DNA of 22,729 nucleotides from Euryarchaeota archaeon UBA438 (GCA_002504435.1 DAQP01000013.1:1-22729); one strand, 5' to 3'; counted from the stretch's first letter, positions 14,501 to 22,320 are shown. The notes: generated from the sequence alone by a model not told the origin. A program made the numbers and translations.

Positions 14501-16448
14501 ACATCAGGTGTTTGGAGTACTCCAAGAATCCTGCAACTTCCGCCTGCCTGAAGGCGTAAATGCTCTGCTTGACGTCTCCCACATAGCAAATAGTTGGCTG
14601 CCATTGTGTGTCTGGTGGCGGAGGGTCACTGGGAACATTCTCCCTAGGCCCCCACAATCTGGACAATAGCCTCCATTGGAGTGGGGAGTTGTCCTGTGCC
14701 TCGTCGATGATGAAGGCCCTATACCTCCTTCTTATTTTCTTCAGTGTAGCTACTCTTCTCTCCAAGTCTTGTCTTATTTCGCTGAGTCTTCCCGACGACT
14801 CTGCAGCTAGTGAGGGGGTCTTCTCTAGATTCTCGAGTTCGTTGAAGGCCGAGTAAATATGGTCGTCTCTCCAGGGGCTTTCACCCATGGAGTCCAGAGA
14901 TTCGATAATCTGCTTGGGGTAGAAGTCCTTGCATACTTCAGGGCAATTCGCCAATAGTAGGTCTCCGATAAGTCTCTGAATGTCACTGAAATCATCCACC
15001 TCATTGGTGTCTTTGATCTTCTTCAGTATTCCCTTGAATCCCAGATGGACTAGTCTCAAGTCGTTGAGATTCTGTACCTCTCCATCTAGACTGAAATGAA
15101 AATCGGATGGCATCTTCTCGGTTGGGAGTCTTTCGGGCACCTCCTCTGGAAAAGATTCTGAGTAGGGGCATCTTTCTTCTGGCGAGCAAGGAGGTTTGCG
15201 GGTGTCCAATTGCATTGCAAGTTGTGCGTAATGAAGGACGATCCTCCCATTCTCAGTGTTATACCATCCATTTATCCTATTGTATATTTCATCCATCTGG
15301 GACCTGAGTATTTCTTTGGCGGATTTATCAGAAATCTTCCCAATAGTTTCTATCCCTCTGGGCCAGTTTGAGTCGTCTGGCAAGGTCTTGGAGACGCCAG
15401 GGAAGATTTTCGGAGGGTCTTTGCCGGGCCTTTTCAGCAACGACGCTCTGGAAGCCGTACATTGCAAATGATGACTGATCCATACAAGTTGCTCCCATGG
15501 GTCCGTTGGCTGTGACTTCGACAGGGAGTCCATGCATGCCATCCTAGATTCTGCGGGCCACCCTTGTGGGGCGAAATGGGTCGTGTTTCTTTTGACTAGT
15601 TCGCAGAAGTCGGTCGTAATTACTTGTAGATCGAGGAAAACTTGTTCTATTCTCCTCGGATCTATCGAAGACAATATCCTACTCAGGAGCATTTCTTTGT
15701 CTATTTCGCCTTTGTAGTTGGAGATCGTCCGCACTCCCTCGTCTATGAATATCGAGTTTCTTACTAGGCCACGCAGAATCCTAGAAGCTGTCCACCTCCC
15801 ATGGTACATCCTTGCTATCCGGTCTCTGGCTTCGAGTACCTTCTCAGCAATTTCGCCTCCCACTCCTGCATCTACCGCATCTCCTATTCTTGAACTCGAA
15901 CTAGGTAGTCTCCAGAGGGTGTTTATCGCCTCGTCTATGGCAAGTTCCCTAGCTGCATCTGATATCTTATCCTGGCTGTATGCGTCTCCAAGGAGGTTCT
16001 TGAACGGAGATACTAGCTGGTTGAAAAAGGAGTCTATCGTACCTACTGGGGCGTCCTCTAGCTGAGCTAGAAGCATCTCGGGGTCTCCGATATTTGCGAC
16101 TCTTGATTCATCCTTGATGTTCAGGTCTTGGATCTTCGACCTTAGTCTGTCTTTCATCTCATCCGCAGCCTTGTTTGTGAAGGTCAGTAGGACCACTTCG
16201 CCGGGAAGAAGGCCGGGCCAATTTCTGGGGTCACTGATATCTGCAGGAGCTGAGATGTGTGTTCCCCCTCCTGGGCGTGATGGCCTCTCAGGGATGGGTG
16301 TCAGTCTGGTTGACCTCTGATCGCTGGAGAGGTAGTGTTGAATCACCCTGTCAACAATCGTACTGGTCTTACCGGTTCCTGCACCTGCGTCGACTACTAT
16401 GTGGGAGTCGATATTTAGTGCCAGTCGCTGACCTATATTCAGGAGCAT
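11556..16448 (-). CDS. AddA/RecB-like UvrD-family helicase with a C-terminal iron-sulfur PD-(D/E)XK nuclease
   Basis: This is a 1630-residue subunit of a helicase-nuclease that unwinds and cuts DNA ends. All superfamily 1A motifs are present: Walker A GAGTGKT (22-28), TFTNKAADEM (89-98), GTIDSFF (136-142), Walker B DEAQD (582-586), GDVKQSIYAFRQA (624-636), NYRT (733-736), TIHGSKGLQSK (1053-1063) and RRLLYVAATRAENKL (1131-1145). The nuclease has H1355 (GKVVHRAFE), D1488 (GVIDLVL), D1505 and K1507 (IDLKT), and Q1548 with Y1552. Four cysteines, C1312 (MCRRRYW) and C1624/C1626/C1629 (PCSCGNC), are placed to bracket an iron-sulfur cluster as in AddB-type nucleases. Its ATG overlaps the upstream stop codon by one base, coupling it to the partner. 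RecB, AddA and AdnB are the nearest bacterial analogues; I give no symbol because the family assignment is by motif only. Confidence 0.88.
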   Translation of the reverse strand: MLLNIGQRLALNIDSHIVVDAGAGTGKTSTIVDRVIQHYLSSDQRSTRLTPIPERPSRPGGGTHISAPADISDPRNWPGLLPGEVVLLTFTNKAADEMKDRLRSKIQDLNIKDESRVANIGDPEMLLAQLEDAPVGTIDSFFNQLVSPFKNLLGDAYSQDKISDAARELAIDEAINTLWRLPSSSSRIGDAVDAGVGGEIAEKVLEARDRIARMYHGRWTASRILRGLVRNSIFIDEGVRTISNYKGEIDKEMLLSRILSSIDPRRIEQVFLDLQVITTDFCELVKRNTTHFAPQGWPAESRMACMDSLSKSQPTDPWEQLVWISHHLQCTASRASLLKRPGKDPPKIFPGVSKTLPDDSNWPRGIETIGKISDKSAKEILRSQMDEIYNRINGWYNTENGRIVLHYAQLAMQLDTRKPPCSPEERCPYSESFPEEVPERLPTEKMPSDFHFSLDGEVQNLNDLRLVHLGFKGILKKIKDTNEVDDFSDIQRLIGDLLLANCPEVCKDFYPKQIIESLDSMGESPWRDDHIYSAFNELENLEKTPSLAAESSGRLSEIRQDLERRVATLKKIRRRYRAFIIDEAQDNSPLQWRLLSRLWGPRENVPSDPPPPDTQWQPTICYVGDVKQSIYAFRQAEVAGFLEYSKHLMSMNDHEFSSVGELTSSPELRRFDESRDPRNTISSGFTKASRIAENAGLDLIEWIPFDISDQHLPKPDEEEVNLRRRGMIRLKVNYRTDGGLLNVMDEWWKDTFSERHRGLPDGNFYASPQPLFPSPEKNAAPGSLEWICPVMSGGKENPPVELTTPLDPFSDGLPDSIERQSLLIAKRVRNLIDGTPIRVLGSSGNWNQLPEEDPVSPSDIMILLPSRSDLRDPIVRQLSLAGVTSQVDREGGLLDRPVAHSLNGLLQFLARPTSRHNAAWVARSSIVGLNDSSLQELLVGAGENENLVSRMAEISGNERLTRLISRWAQLAPSGRVIDALEESIDNSDLLVANNGPGDRQDAEEFISLIKSLSKEFGGDPSIIADRVSAIKESDSSALEASSPKQNEAVRIMTIHGSKGLQSKVVILADVFSGRQTNLRNEYTNRIIVTPEMFGGRPKPWPISKPGKDHPHSPLWRHLIMTHTERKEAESRRLLYVAATRAENKLIISGSPKGTEWNNPVGEGLYLPWTYSNPIPQLGQMWLESLRHGSWRRSEFGHEDEDDSFWLREKDKLGPYSGTINGGHRLINPMSALIEGFLGSNTLPGFALIHHPDCLDTTDDHKGPLTPLQRIEMVNDAAHESSRKPIPPMPAPRADHSNRVRVSPHRISVLQMCRRRYWLETRAGMKSEFFAPEPDYEEESKLPRGVTAATLGKVVHRAFEIGLGNPGPLDAANAGLPDSWTATVPDKLEDSSVINQVLDELLPPGADREGCSSLTQAILSRIKEGPLGDLVSGKGNRGSKVEGLRTEMPFHLSRRSTIDPIVRSRWTPDGPEPLSTIEEVEVEMDGVIDLVLCTVSDRGRAIRPIDLKTEEAFRVKSDVREGLMEPLGNFNIEPACDSEFEMLENHGMQLALYYLALSTIEAERKRRNLPYRKVLRPAILVGITGRVVEYPEDMFRTMLEKLDQLLSSAAMMSLQPESNISEYPCSCGNCP

Positions 16449-19400
16449 CAGAAATCATCCTCCAATCTGACGTCACAGGCACTCTTGACGGGGCAGTACC
16501 TGCAGGATGCTTTGGACGGGGTTGGGTGTACTTTTCCGTTTGAGGCGGATTTTGCTATCTTCAGGGCAACCGAGAGTCGGTGAGCAAGCCATGCCCGGAA
16601 TGGGTCGCTATTACTGTCGGCTTTCTCATCGGTGAATCTGAAAAGCTGTCTGGTTAATCCCGTCACCTCTCCTATTTCCTCAATACCAACGAAGTCTTCT
16701 GAAATTTCGATACAGTGCTCAGAATCGTGCCCGAATAGGGATATGCCGGCTCCAACGACTAGGTCTCCCGGGTGGTTTACCTCCCATGCTCTGGAGTATA
16801 TTGCCAACTGCAGTTCGTCGAGAAGTCCTGTCCTGTGTCTTTCCTCTGGCGTCTTACCGATGGAGGTCTTCAGATCCCTTATGGCGACGAGTCTCCTAGG
16901 TTTCCAGCCTGAGTCATGAATCCTCAGAGGAGCAACAGTATCGCTTCCGGCCTCATCAACCCAAACCTCACCCGATTGGTCATGAGGAAGTAGGTCCACC
17001 CTGTCGATCCAGCCTCTGACAAGGATCGGAGGAGTGTCGTTCGGTTCGGAGCTGGAAAGTTGCGGACTTAGGGATATCTCAGTTCCTGATTTATCCGGAC
17101 CGGAAATGTCCCACTCAATCGCTATTGGCATTGCTTCGGAGGCCCTGAATTCAGAGGATATCATGGCTCCGACCCTACCAGAAACTGACTTGGGTTCAGG
17201 ATTCGAAAGCCAGTCCCTCCACTCTCCTAGGTCCATTCCTGACAGTTCTTTACGCCAATGGTTCGAGGTGGCGTCTGTCCTTTCCAGCCAACGGGCCCTG
17301 GAGTCTAGAGACTCTAGGGCTATTTTCATCAGGGATTCTCCGGCGAACCCTGATTTTCCTATGCTGACTGGGGATTCCCCTCCGAGTACTCCATCCAAAT
17401 CCCTCTCCTCGCCAATCTCCATCCCCAGAACTTCGTGGAGGATGTCATAGTGGATATCGTGCATCAAATCGCCATGGACTCTCTGGTCTAGGTCTTCGGA
17501 TTGGCTCTCGTCTTCCCTAGCTCTGAGTCCAGTGGCCAGCCACCCCCTTCGAGGGCATCTCGCCCACTCCTGAAGTCTGCTAGCAGACCATACTCTGACA
17601 TTCTGAATTGGACCTTCTAGATGCCCGTGTCTAGAATCAGAGACTGTGGATCCGGTGGCATACGGCGAAAGTGGCCGAGGGTCTATTGGAGGAAAAACTG
17701 GCCATCTATTCGAGCTTCTTGGGGTATGCTTGTTACCATCTTCGTCAACATACGTATTCCTTGATTTGGTGAGTAGTCCTGTATCGATCGAGACAAAGTG
17801 ATTCAAAGCGGAATCTGGGTAGTGCCCGTCTGGGCCTGCATTTGTTGGCTGACGCGCCTCCCTGTCTCTCTGAAGATCCACGTCAAGAGGGATTGAGATT
17901 GAGTCTGGATTCAATGGTGGCCTTTCAGGGGATATCATCCGAATTAATTGGGAGCCTTCTGACTGCCTCTTGTCCCTGGGGCCCAATGGGTGTTTCTCAT
18001 CATACTCGAAAATCTCTGGCTCTCCACCATAACCGACCGTAATCTCCCTGATGGGTGCAGCTGCTGGTGAGGATGAGTCGAGGCTTGGGTCTAGGATTAT
18101 CACTCTAGGTGAGGAATGGAGTATGTTGGAAAGGAAATGTCTGGCATCCATGATTGGGCCCTCCGGGCCCAGTAAGTTGCTTGAGTGCCTCTCACTGTCT
18201 CCCAAGAATGCAAATTTTGGAACCTTCAATTTCCACGAAGAGCTTGAGACGTTTGCCATTATTAGTAAGTCAGAAGAGCATCCCAACGTCATTGCCGGGC
18301 TCATTACCCTAATTCTGCTTGTATTCAGAGGATTGCTAGACACTTTTAGTGACCTAATCAAGTGAGACATTTCCTGAACCCATTCTGGACCGTTCTTTAC
18401 AGAATCTAGCCCCAGTGTCGACTGGAGCTGTCTGAGGGACCTATGCTCAGAGAATATCCTCTGGACTACTATTGCAGGTGGAATTGTGTTGTCATCTAGG
18501 GAAATTTTGTTATCGTCTTGAATCAGTATATTGCTGATATTTCTGAGCCATTCGTCCGCATCTTTAGGGGGTTCCTGGACTGGTAATTTTTCCCCAGTAT
18601 AGCACCCTACGTAGATATCTTCTCTTTCCAACAGTTCCCTGTCTTCCCTCCTCAATAGGGGCTTCATAGAGCAGGAAAGGGAGAGCAGCCACCACTGTGT
18701 TGATTCTTTGTCTGGACCGATTTCATCGGATTTGGGAGGCTTTCCAAGAGTGTCTAACCACCTCGATAGTGCCCCCCTGCCTCCTAGAATATGTTCTGAT
18801 CTGGCAAAGATAGAAATTAGGTCGGGATTGGCTGCAGGGGTTATTTCTGATGAAGTGGGGTGTTCGAGTGCTTTCTCGAATGGGTTGATGGAGACTTGTA
18901 TCGAAAGGGTTCTGATGTCCTCCATGGAGAAGGAGTTTATTCCGTGTCCGGTGTTGCATAGCTGGTGAAACCAGAAACCCGCCGGCGTGCTGATCAGTGG
19001 AGTTTCTCCGTCTTGGGTGGACTGACCTATATTTCTCAGCAGTCTTGTCCATTTGCCAATATTGTCTTCTAAGGAGGGGTCTACAATCAACACGCTTGTG
19101 TTGTCATTTTCTTCCAACTCTTCCTTGATTATTGAGAGTGCGGCATCAAATGCATGGACCTCGCTTTGTAACATGACCCTCTGGAAGGATTGTACTTCCT
19201 CGACATCTGCAATATCATGACTAGGGACCCAAGAAGGGATCTCGGAAGAGGAGCTGATGGGATTTTTGTCCTGAAGCTGAAAACCGTGATGTCCTAGTCT
19301 GAAGCTTCCGGGATTTGTGAGTTGATGAACGGGGCATATTTCAGATAGAGCGAGCAATAAGTTAGCATGAGATTCTGGGAATGATGGCGGATGATTAAGG

Positions 19401-20032
19401 AAAATTATCCCATCGATGTCCTTCAGGGTAAATGGGATTTGTTTGCCCGATAGGTTGGCATGAATTCGGGCAGAGACGAAATCTGGATGAGTGCCTCCCA
19501 GTTTTCTTTCCAAGTCGTGGAGAATCATAGAGAACGATTTGATTCCTGGGCCGTTCCATGACTCCAATGCATCTCGAAGGGAGAGGAAGCGATGTAGCTC
19601 CGACAAGGACTTTGTTTTACCCAGGCCCCATGGCATATCTGGAAGTGGATTGATGACTGGGAAGGCTAGATTGGCTGCAGCGGAGGTGCAAGCATCGTGA
19701 AGGATAGCCTCGAATGCCGGACCGGTGGAAAGCCTCCTCGGCAGTCTTAGATCGGCCAGAAGTGCCGATTTCAGTGAGTTCATAGTGTGGTGACAATTAC
19801 GATCGAAGGCGAAGCCCAATTTGCTAATTCTGTTCATTACCTCCCTTCGGCTCTCTTCGTTTGGGTAGATGATCAGAATCTTCGAGGGGCCCCCTCCTGA
19901 TGTTGGCCGTGGGTCTATGGCCTGGTTGACGAGGTGTTCTAAAAGCCAATTGGGAATGGGGCCGGGGATGGTTTCCTCGATTGATAGGGAACTCTCTCCG
20001 GTTGACATCCGACTCCTCCGAGCGTATGCCAT
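16448..20032 (-). CDS. AddB-like subunit: inactive helicase plus iron-sulfur PD-(D/E)XK nuclease
   Basis: This 1194-residue protein is first in the operon. Its N-terminus starts like a helicase strand (SKILIIYPNEESRREV, 50-65) but has no Walker A, and no DEAQD or NYR motifs appear, so it should not hydrolyse ATP. The middle keeps a helicase-like segment RIRVMSPAMTLGCSSDLLIM (573-592). The C-terminal nuclease is intact: C826 (CPRRGWLATG), H858 (GDLMHDIHYDILHE), D1010 (GWIDRVDLL), D1053 and K1055 (RDLKTS), Q1075 and Y1079 (ELQLAIYSRA), then C1177, C1180 and C1186 (CRYCPVKSAC), completing an iron-sulfur set. This matches AddB in outline: a dead helicase that in bacteria recognises Chi-type sites, plus a nuclease. 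ATG at 20032 opens the frame; ATG at 20008 (residue 9) is possible. Confidence 0.82.
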   Translation of the reverse strand: MAYARRSRMSTGESSLSIEETIPGPIPNWLLEHLVNQAIDPRPTSGGGPSKILIIYPNEESRREVMNRISKLGFAFDRNCHHTMNSLKSALLADLRLPRRLSTGPAFEAILHDACTSAAANLAFPVINPLPDMPWGLGKTKSLSELHRFLSLRDALESWNGPGIKSFSMILHDLERKLGGTHPDFVSARIHANLSGKQIPFTLKDIDGIIFLNHPPSFPESHANLLLALSEICPVHQLTNPGSFRLGHHGFQLQDKNPISSSSEIPSWVPSHDIADVEEVQSFQRVMLQSEVHAFDAALSIIKEELEENDNTSVLIVDPSLEDNIGKWTRLLRNIGQSTQDGETPLISTPAGFWFHQLCNTGHGINSFSMEDIRTLSIQVSINPFEKALEHPTSSEITPAANPDLISIFARSEHILGGRGALSRWLDTLGKPPKSDEIGPDKESTQWWLLSLSCSMKPLLRREDRELLEREDIYVGCYTGEKLPVQEPPKDADEWLRNISNILIQDDNKISLDDNTIPPAIVVQRIFSEHRSLRQLQSTLGLDSVKNGPEWVQEMSHLIRSLKVSSNPLNTSRIRVMSPAMTLGCSSDLLIMANVSSSSWKLKVPKFAFLGDSERHSSNLLGPEGPIMDARHFLSNILHSSPRVIILDPSLDSSSPAAAPIREITVGYGGEPEIFEYDEKHPLGPRDKRQSEGSQLIRMISPERPPLNPDSISIPLDVDLQRDREARQPTNAGPDGHYPDSALNHFVSIDTGLLTKSRNTYVDEDGNKHTPRSSNRWPVFPPIDPRPLSPYATGSTVSDSRHGHLEGPIQNVRVWSASRLQEWARCPRRGWLATGLRAREDESQSEDLDQRVHGDLMHDIHYDILHEVLGMEIGEERDLDGVLGGESPVSIGKSGFAGESLMKIALESLDSRARWLERTDATSNHWRKELSGMDLGEWRDWLSNPEPKSVSGRVGAMISSEFRASEAMPIAIEWDISGPDKSGTEISLSPQLSSSEPNDTPPILVRGWIDRVDLLPHDQSGEVWVDEAGSDTVAPLRIHDSGWKPRRLVAIRDLKTSIGKTPEERHRTGLLDELQLAIYSRAWEVNHPGDLVVGAGISLFGHDSEHCIEISEDFVGIEEIGEVTGLTRQLFRFTDEKADSNSDPFRAWLAHRLSVALKIAKSASNGKVHPTPSKASCRYCPVKSACDVRLEDDF

Positions 20033-20071
20033 CCCCGGCAGGGGTTATTCAACCCAACTGATAGACAGTTG
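20033..20071. repeat. Three abutting short inverted repeats upstream of the AddB-like gene
   Basis: The gap holds CCCC-GGCA-GGGG (20033-20044), GGGTT-ATTC-AACCC (20042-20055) and CAACTG-ATAGA-CAGTTG (20055-20071). Neighbouring stems share bases, so they compete. They lie between the thioredoxin-like stop codon and the AddB-like ATG, where a terminator, a promoter or an attenuator could sit. No T-tract is present. Confidence 0.4.
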
Positions 20072-20083
20072 AGGAGGTTGTTG

Positions 20084-21007
20084 TCATTGACTGGTTCGAC
20101 GAGGCACGAGTGCAGCGAGGCTACAGAGAAGGGTCGATAGTCCGGCCGCTGGAAGAGGAGAGCCGCTATCGGAAACTTCCTGCTCCCAGTCTACTATCAG
20201 GACCACAGACATATCATCGTCATCCCAGTTGGAAGGGGGTATCACGGAGATAGCCCCCTCTTCCCCCTGTAGCTGGAGTGTCTCCCTCAAAACATGCGAG
20301 TAGTGTTCTAGACCATTTGAGCCCTCTGGGTAGTGGGCTGTCTCCTCGACGAACATGATCCACGGGCTCAGAGACAGAGAGGGGCAGACGCCCTCGCAGC
20401 CATATGTCAGTCCAGAAATATCCCACATTATCTCAATGCCCTGCTCCGGGTTTTCTGGGACGGATATGGACATCTCAATATGACCGGTCAGCGGAGCCGA
20501 AGAGCCCTCGGAAATCGAGGTCCTGTAGTCTTCTGTGAGTGAGTCGGTCTTCGCTCGAGTCCCGAAGTGCATCCTCTCCCCATCGATGATGCTGGTAGGT
20601 GCCAAGTGGGGCGCCCCCCCTATCTCGGTAACCGCATGTCCGTACATGGACTCCCAGCGTTCCTCGGTACTGTTGCTCCCGAAGGGGTCGTTCACCTGGA
20701 ACCAGTGGTCGTGGTAGTGGATAAGTTCCACATGAGATTCGGCTATTGCATCCTCCATGTGACCCTCGGTCATTACGCAGTTTGTGCACCAAGTGGCAGT
20801 ATACACCTCTATCACTGTAGGGAGTTCGCTGACCTCGGAGTACGCTGATGTCGAGTTTCCAGAAATGGAAAGGGATATTCCCCCTATTGTGCCTCCATCA
20901 GAATCTGCAGAGATTCTCGCCTCGTCCCAGTTAACTTGGGTGGATGCGCTGGAGGCTAGTGGGAGCAGCATGAGGGAGGCCAGCAGGACTGCCAAGACGG
21001 TTCTCAT
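20084..21007 (-). CDS. Secreted thioredoxin-like protein with a C-terminal anchor
   Basis: This 307-residue protein starts with a signal peptide (MRTVLAVLLASLMLLPLASS, cleavage near 21). A thioredoxin fold follows: VIEVYTATWCTNC with C74 and C77 as the redox pair, and APTSIIDG (136-143) where the conserved cis-proline belongs. It probably handles disulfides outside the membrane. The second half is a beta-rich domain with another cysteine pair (YGCEGVCP). The end, SPLPAAGLSTLLCSLAALVPRR, is a proline motif, a short helix and an arginine pair, like the sorting or anchoring tails (PGF-CTERM type) of archaeal surface proteins. It lies between threonine aldolase and the helicase-nuclease, all on one strand. 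A TATA-like box about 24 bases before the ATG suggests a leaderless mRNA. Confidence 0.78.
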   Translation of the reverse strand: MRTVLAVLLASLMLLPLASSASTQVNWDEARISADSDGGTIGGISLSISGNSTSAYSEVSELPTVIEVYTATWCTNCVMTEGHMEDAIAESHVELIHYHDHWFQVNDPFGSNSTEERWESMYGHAVTEIGGAPHLAPTSIIDGERMHFGTRAKTDSLTEDYRTSISEGSSAPLTGHIEMSISVPENPEQGIEIMWDISGLTYGCEGVCPSLSLSPWIMFVEETAHYPEGSNGLEHYSHVLRETLQLQGEEGAISVIPPSNWDDDDMSVVLIVDWEQEVSDSGSPLPAAGLSTLLCSLAALVPRRTSQ

Positions 21008-21027
21008 GGTTTCTTCCGGGCGCCTAT

Positions 21028-21035
21028 GATATTGA
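21028..21035 (-). promoter_or_regulatory. Possible TATA box of the thioredoxin-like gene
   Basis: TCAATATC on the minus strand is centred about 24 bases before ATG at 21007. That is the spacing for a transcript starting at or next to the start codon. Confidence 0.35.
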
Positions 21036-21046
21036 ACGCTTGTGGG

Positions 21047-22093
21047 TCATTGTGCCTTCTCGAACGCATTGATCGCTCTGTCGATATCGTCGTCGGTTAT
21101 GTGGAGGTGGGTCACTGCCCTGATTGAGCATTCGTCGATGGCGAGTGCGTCTACTCCTTGTTCGGAAAGTCTTGAGACGAGTCGGTCCGCACCCCCATCT
21201 TCACAACCGATGTACACCATATTGGTCTGGACCTGCTCGAGGTCGACCGAGAATGCTGGCATTTGCTCGACCGCCTCGGCGAGCCTCCTTGCCCTGTTGT
21301 GGTCTTCGGAGAGCCTGTCTATGTTGTTGTCCAGGGCGTAGTTTCCCGCTGCTGCAATTATTCCTGCCTGCCTCATGCCGCCACCGAACATTTTGCGCCA
21401 TCTGTGTGCTCGGGAAATCATCTCCGAGGAGCCGACTAAGACGCTTCCTACAGGGGCCCCGAGTCCCTTGCTTAGGCAAATGGAAATTGAGTCATAGTCC
21501 CTGGCGATTCGAGAGACGTCCTGTCCTGTGGCCACTGATGCGTTGAATATCCTAGCGCCGTCAATGTGCGAAGTGCAGTCGTTCTCACGGGCGACCCTCG
21601 CAATAGCGTCCATCGTATCCAAGGAATAGCAAGTTCCTCCTCCTCTGTTCGAGGTGTTCTCGACACATACCATCGAGCCATTCGGGAAATGTCCGAGGCT
21701 CCCGTCCCCCTTCCTTACAGCCTTGGCGACGTCATCTGGATCCATGATCCCTCGAACGCTTGGAACTAGTGCGACTGAGACTCCAGAGAGAGCTGCGAAT
21801 CCTCCTCCTTCGTAGATGTAGATGTGGCTGTGAGCCTCGGTGATAATCTCGTCTCCTGGTTCGGTCTGGGCCCTGATCGCAGTAGCGTTTGACATCGTTC
21901 CCGAAGACACGAACAATGCTGATTCCTTGCCTAGCATCTGGGCCAGTCTTTCTTGGAGTTCTATTACCGTGGGGTCATCTCCCAAAACATCGTCGCCCAC
22001 CCTCGCGGAAGCCATAGCCTCCCTCATAGCAGGAGTGGGTTGAGTGACTGTGTCGCTCCGGAGGTCGACTCTGTCGGACGGGTAATCTCGCAC
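21047..22093 (-). CDS. ltaE: Low-specificity L-threonine aldolase
   Basis: This pyridoxal-phosphate enzyme splits threonine or allo-threonine into glycine and acetaldehyde. The N-terminal VDLRSDTVTQPTPAMREAM is diagnostic. Also present are the SHIYIYEGGG motif with the cofactor-stacking histidine, HIDGARIFNA with the cofactor-binding Asp and Arg, and the Schiff-base lysine in CLSKGLGAPVGS. Length fits the family. The frame is open from TTG at 22123 (358 residues), but GTG at 22093 (348 residues) starts closer to the conserved region; I chose it without certainty. TATA-like boxes and a perfect hairpin lie upstream in the region shared with the divergent channel gene. Glycine or one-carbon supply is its likely role. 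Confidence 0.9.
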   Translation of the reverse strand: MRDYPSDRVDLRSDTVTQPTPAMREAMASARVGDDVLGDDPTVIELQERLAQMLGKESALFVSSGTMSNATAIRAQTEPGDEIITEAHSHIYIYEGGGFAALSGVSVALVPSVRGIMDPDDVAKAVRKGDGSLGHFPNGSMVCVENTSNRGGGTCYSLDTMDAIARVARENDCTSHIDGARIFNASVATGQDVSRIARDYDSISICLSKGLGAPVGSVLVGSSEMISRAHRWRKMFGGGMRQAGIIAAAGNYALDNNIDRLSEDHNRARRLAEAVEQMPAFSVDLEQVQTNMVYIGCEDGGADRLVSRLSEQGVDALAIDECSIRAVTHLHITDDDIDRAINAFEKAQ

Positions 22094-22143
22094 GTTTGTC
22101 GCAGGAAAGTTATCCCATATCAAGTAATTCTGGGAATATTTAG

Positions 22144-22160
22144 TCAGTGCGTAGCACTGA
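22144..22160. repeat. Perfect hairpin upstream of threonine aldolase
   Basis: TCAGTGC, loop GTA, GCACTGA: a perfect 7-base-pair stem with a 3-base loop. Its core GCGTAGC belongs to the GCGNAGC class of very stable small DNA hairpins. If transcription starts 25 bases after the TTTATAT box, the hairpin falls at the very 5' end of the mRNA or on the start site. Confidence 0.55.
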
Positions 22161-22165
22161 ATTAA

Positions 22166-22200
22166 CTGATATAAATACTAGATGGTCTGTGTGATATCAG
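22166..22200. promoter_or_regulatory. Possible operator: inverted repeat CTGATAT-N21-ATATCAG
   Basis: Seven-base arms at 22166-22172 and 22194-22200 match perfectly as inverted repeats. The left arm overlaps the TTTATAT box read on the minus strand (22169-22175), so a bound regulator could block threonine aldolase transcription. The arms are seen; regulator binding is inferred. Confidence 0.35.
22169..22175 (-). promoter_or_regulatory. Probable TATA box of threonine aldolase
   Basis: The minus strand reads TTTATAT, close to the archaeal TATA consensus, about 50 bases before TTG at 22123. A second box-like TAAATATT at 22135-22142 could instead serve the GTG start at 22093. Confidence 0.45.
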
Positions 22201-22217
22201 GTGTTCCCAGCAACACC
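22200..22217. repeat. Inverted repeat GGTGTT-CCCAGC-AACACC
   Basis: A perfect 6-base-pair stem with a 6-base spacer, directly abutting the CTGATAT/ATATCAG repeat. It lies about 40 bases before the probable TATA box of the aquaporin-like gene, a fitting place for an activator or repressor site. Confidence 0.4.
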
Positions 22218-22257
22218 GGCAAAAAGCAAAACATGCGTTTTTCGCTATTTTTCAGGC

Positions 22258-22265
22258 TTTTAATA
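22258..22265 (+). promoter_or_regulatory. Probable TATA box of the aquaporin-like gene
   Basis: TTTTAATA sits 63 bases before the ATG. Initiation about 25 bases downstream would leave a leader of about 40 bases carrying the Shine-Dalgarno site. A second AT-rich stretch (22271-22284) is an alternative. Confidence 0.45.
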
Positions 22266-22313
22266 GGTTTCAATTATAACATATGGGTATTGTGGGCAAC
22301 CGCTCACTAAGGT

Positions 22314-22320
22314 GAGGAGG
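22314..22320 (+). promoter_or_regulatory. Strong Shine-Dalgarno site of the aquaporin-like gene
   Basis: GAGGAGG lies 7 bases before ATG at 22328, within a leader that reads into an A-rich stretch. It sets the start codon and suggests efficient translation. Confidence 0.75.

Noticed and set aside
16448..20032. Whether the 1194-residue protein is a Cas4-like or CRISPR adaptation nuclease.
   Set aside because: Cas4 is about 200 residues and stands beside cas1/cas2. Here the nuclease is fused to a helicase-like body and paired with an AddA-like motor, and no repeats or cas genes are present.
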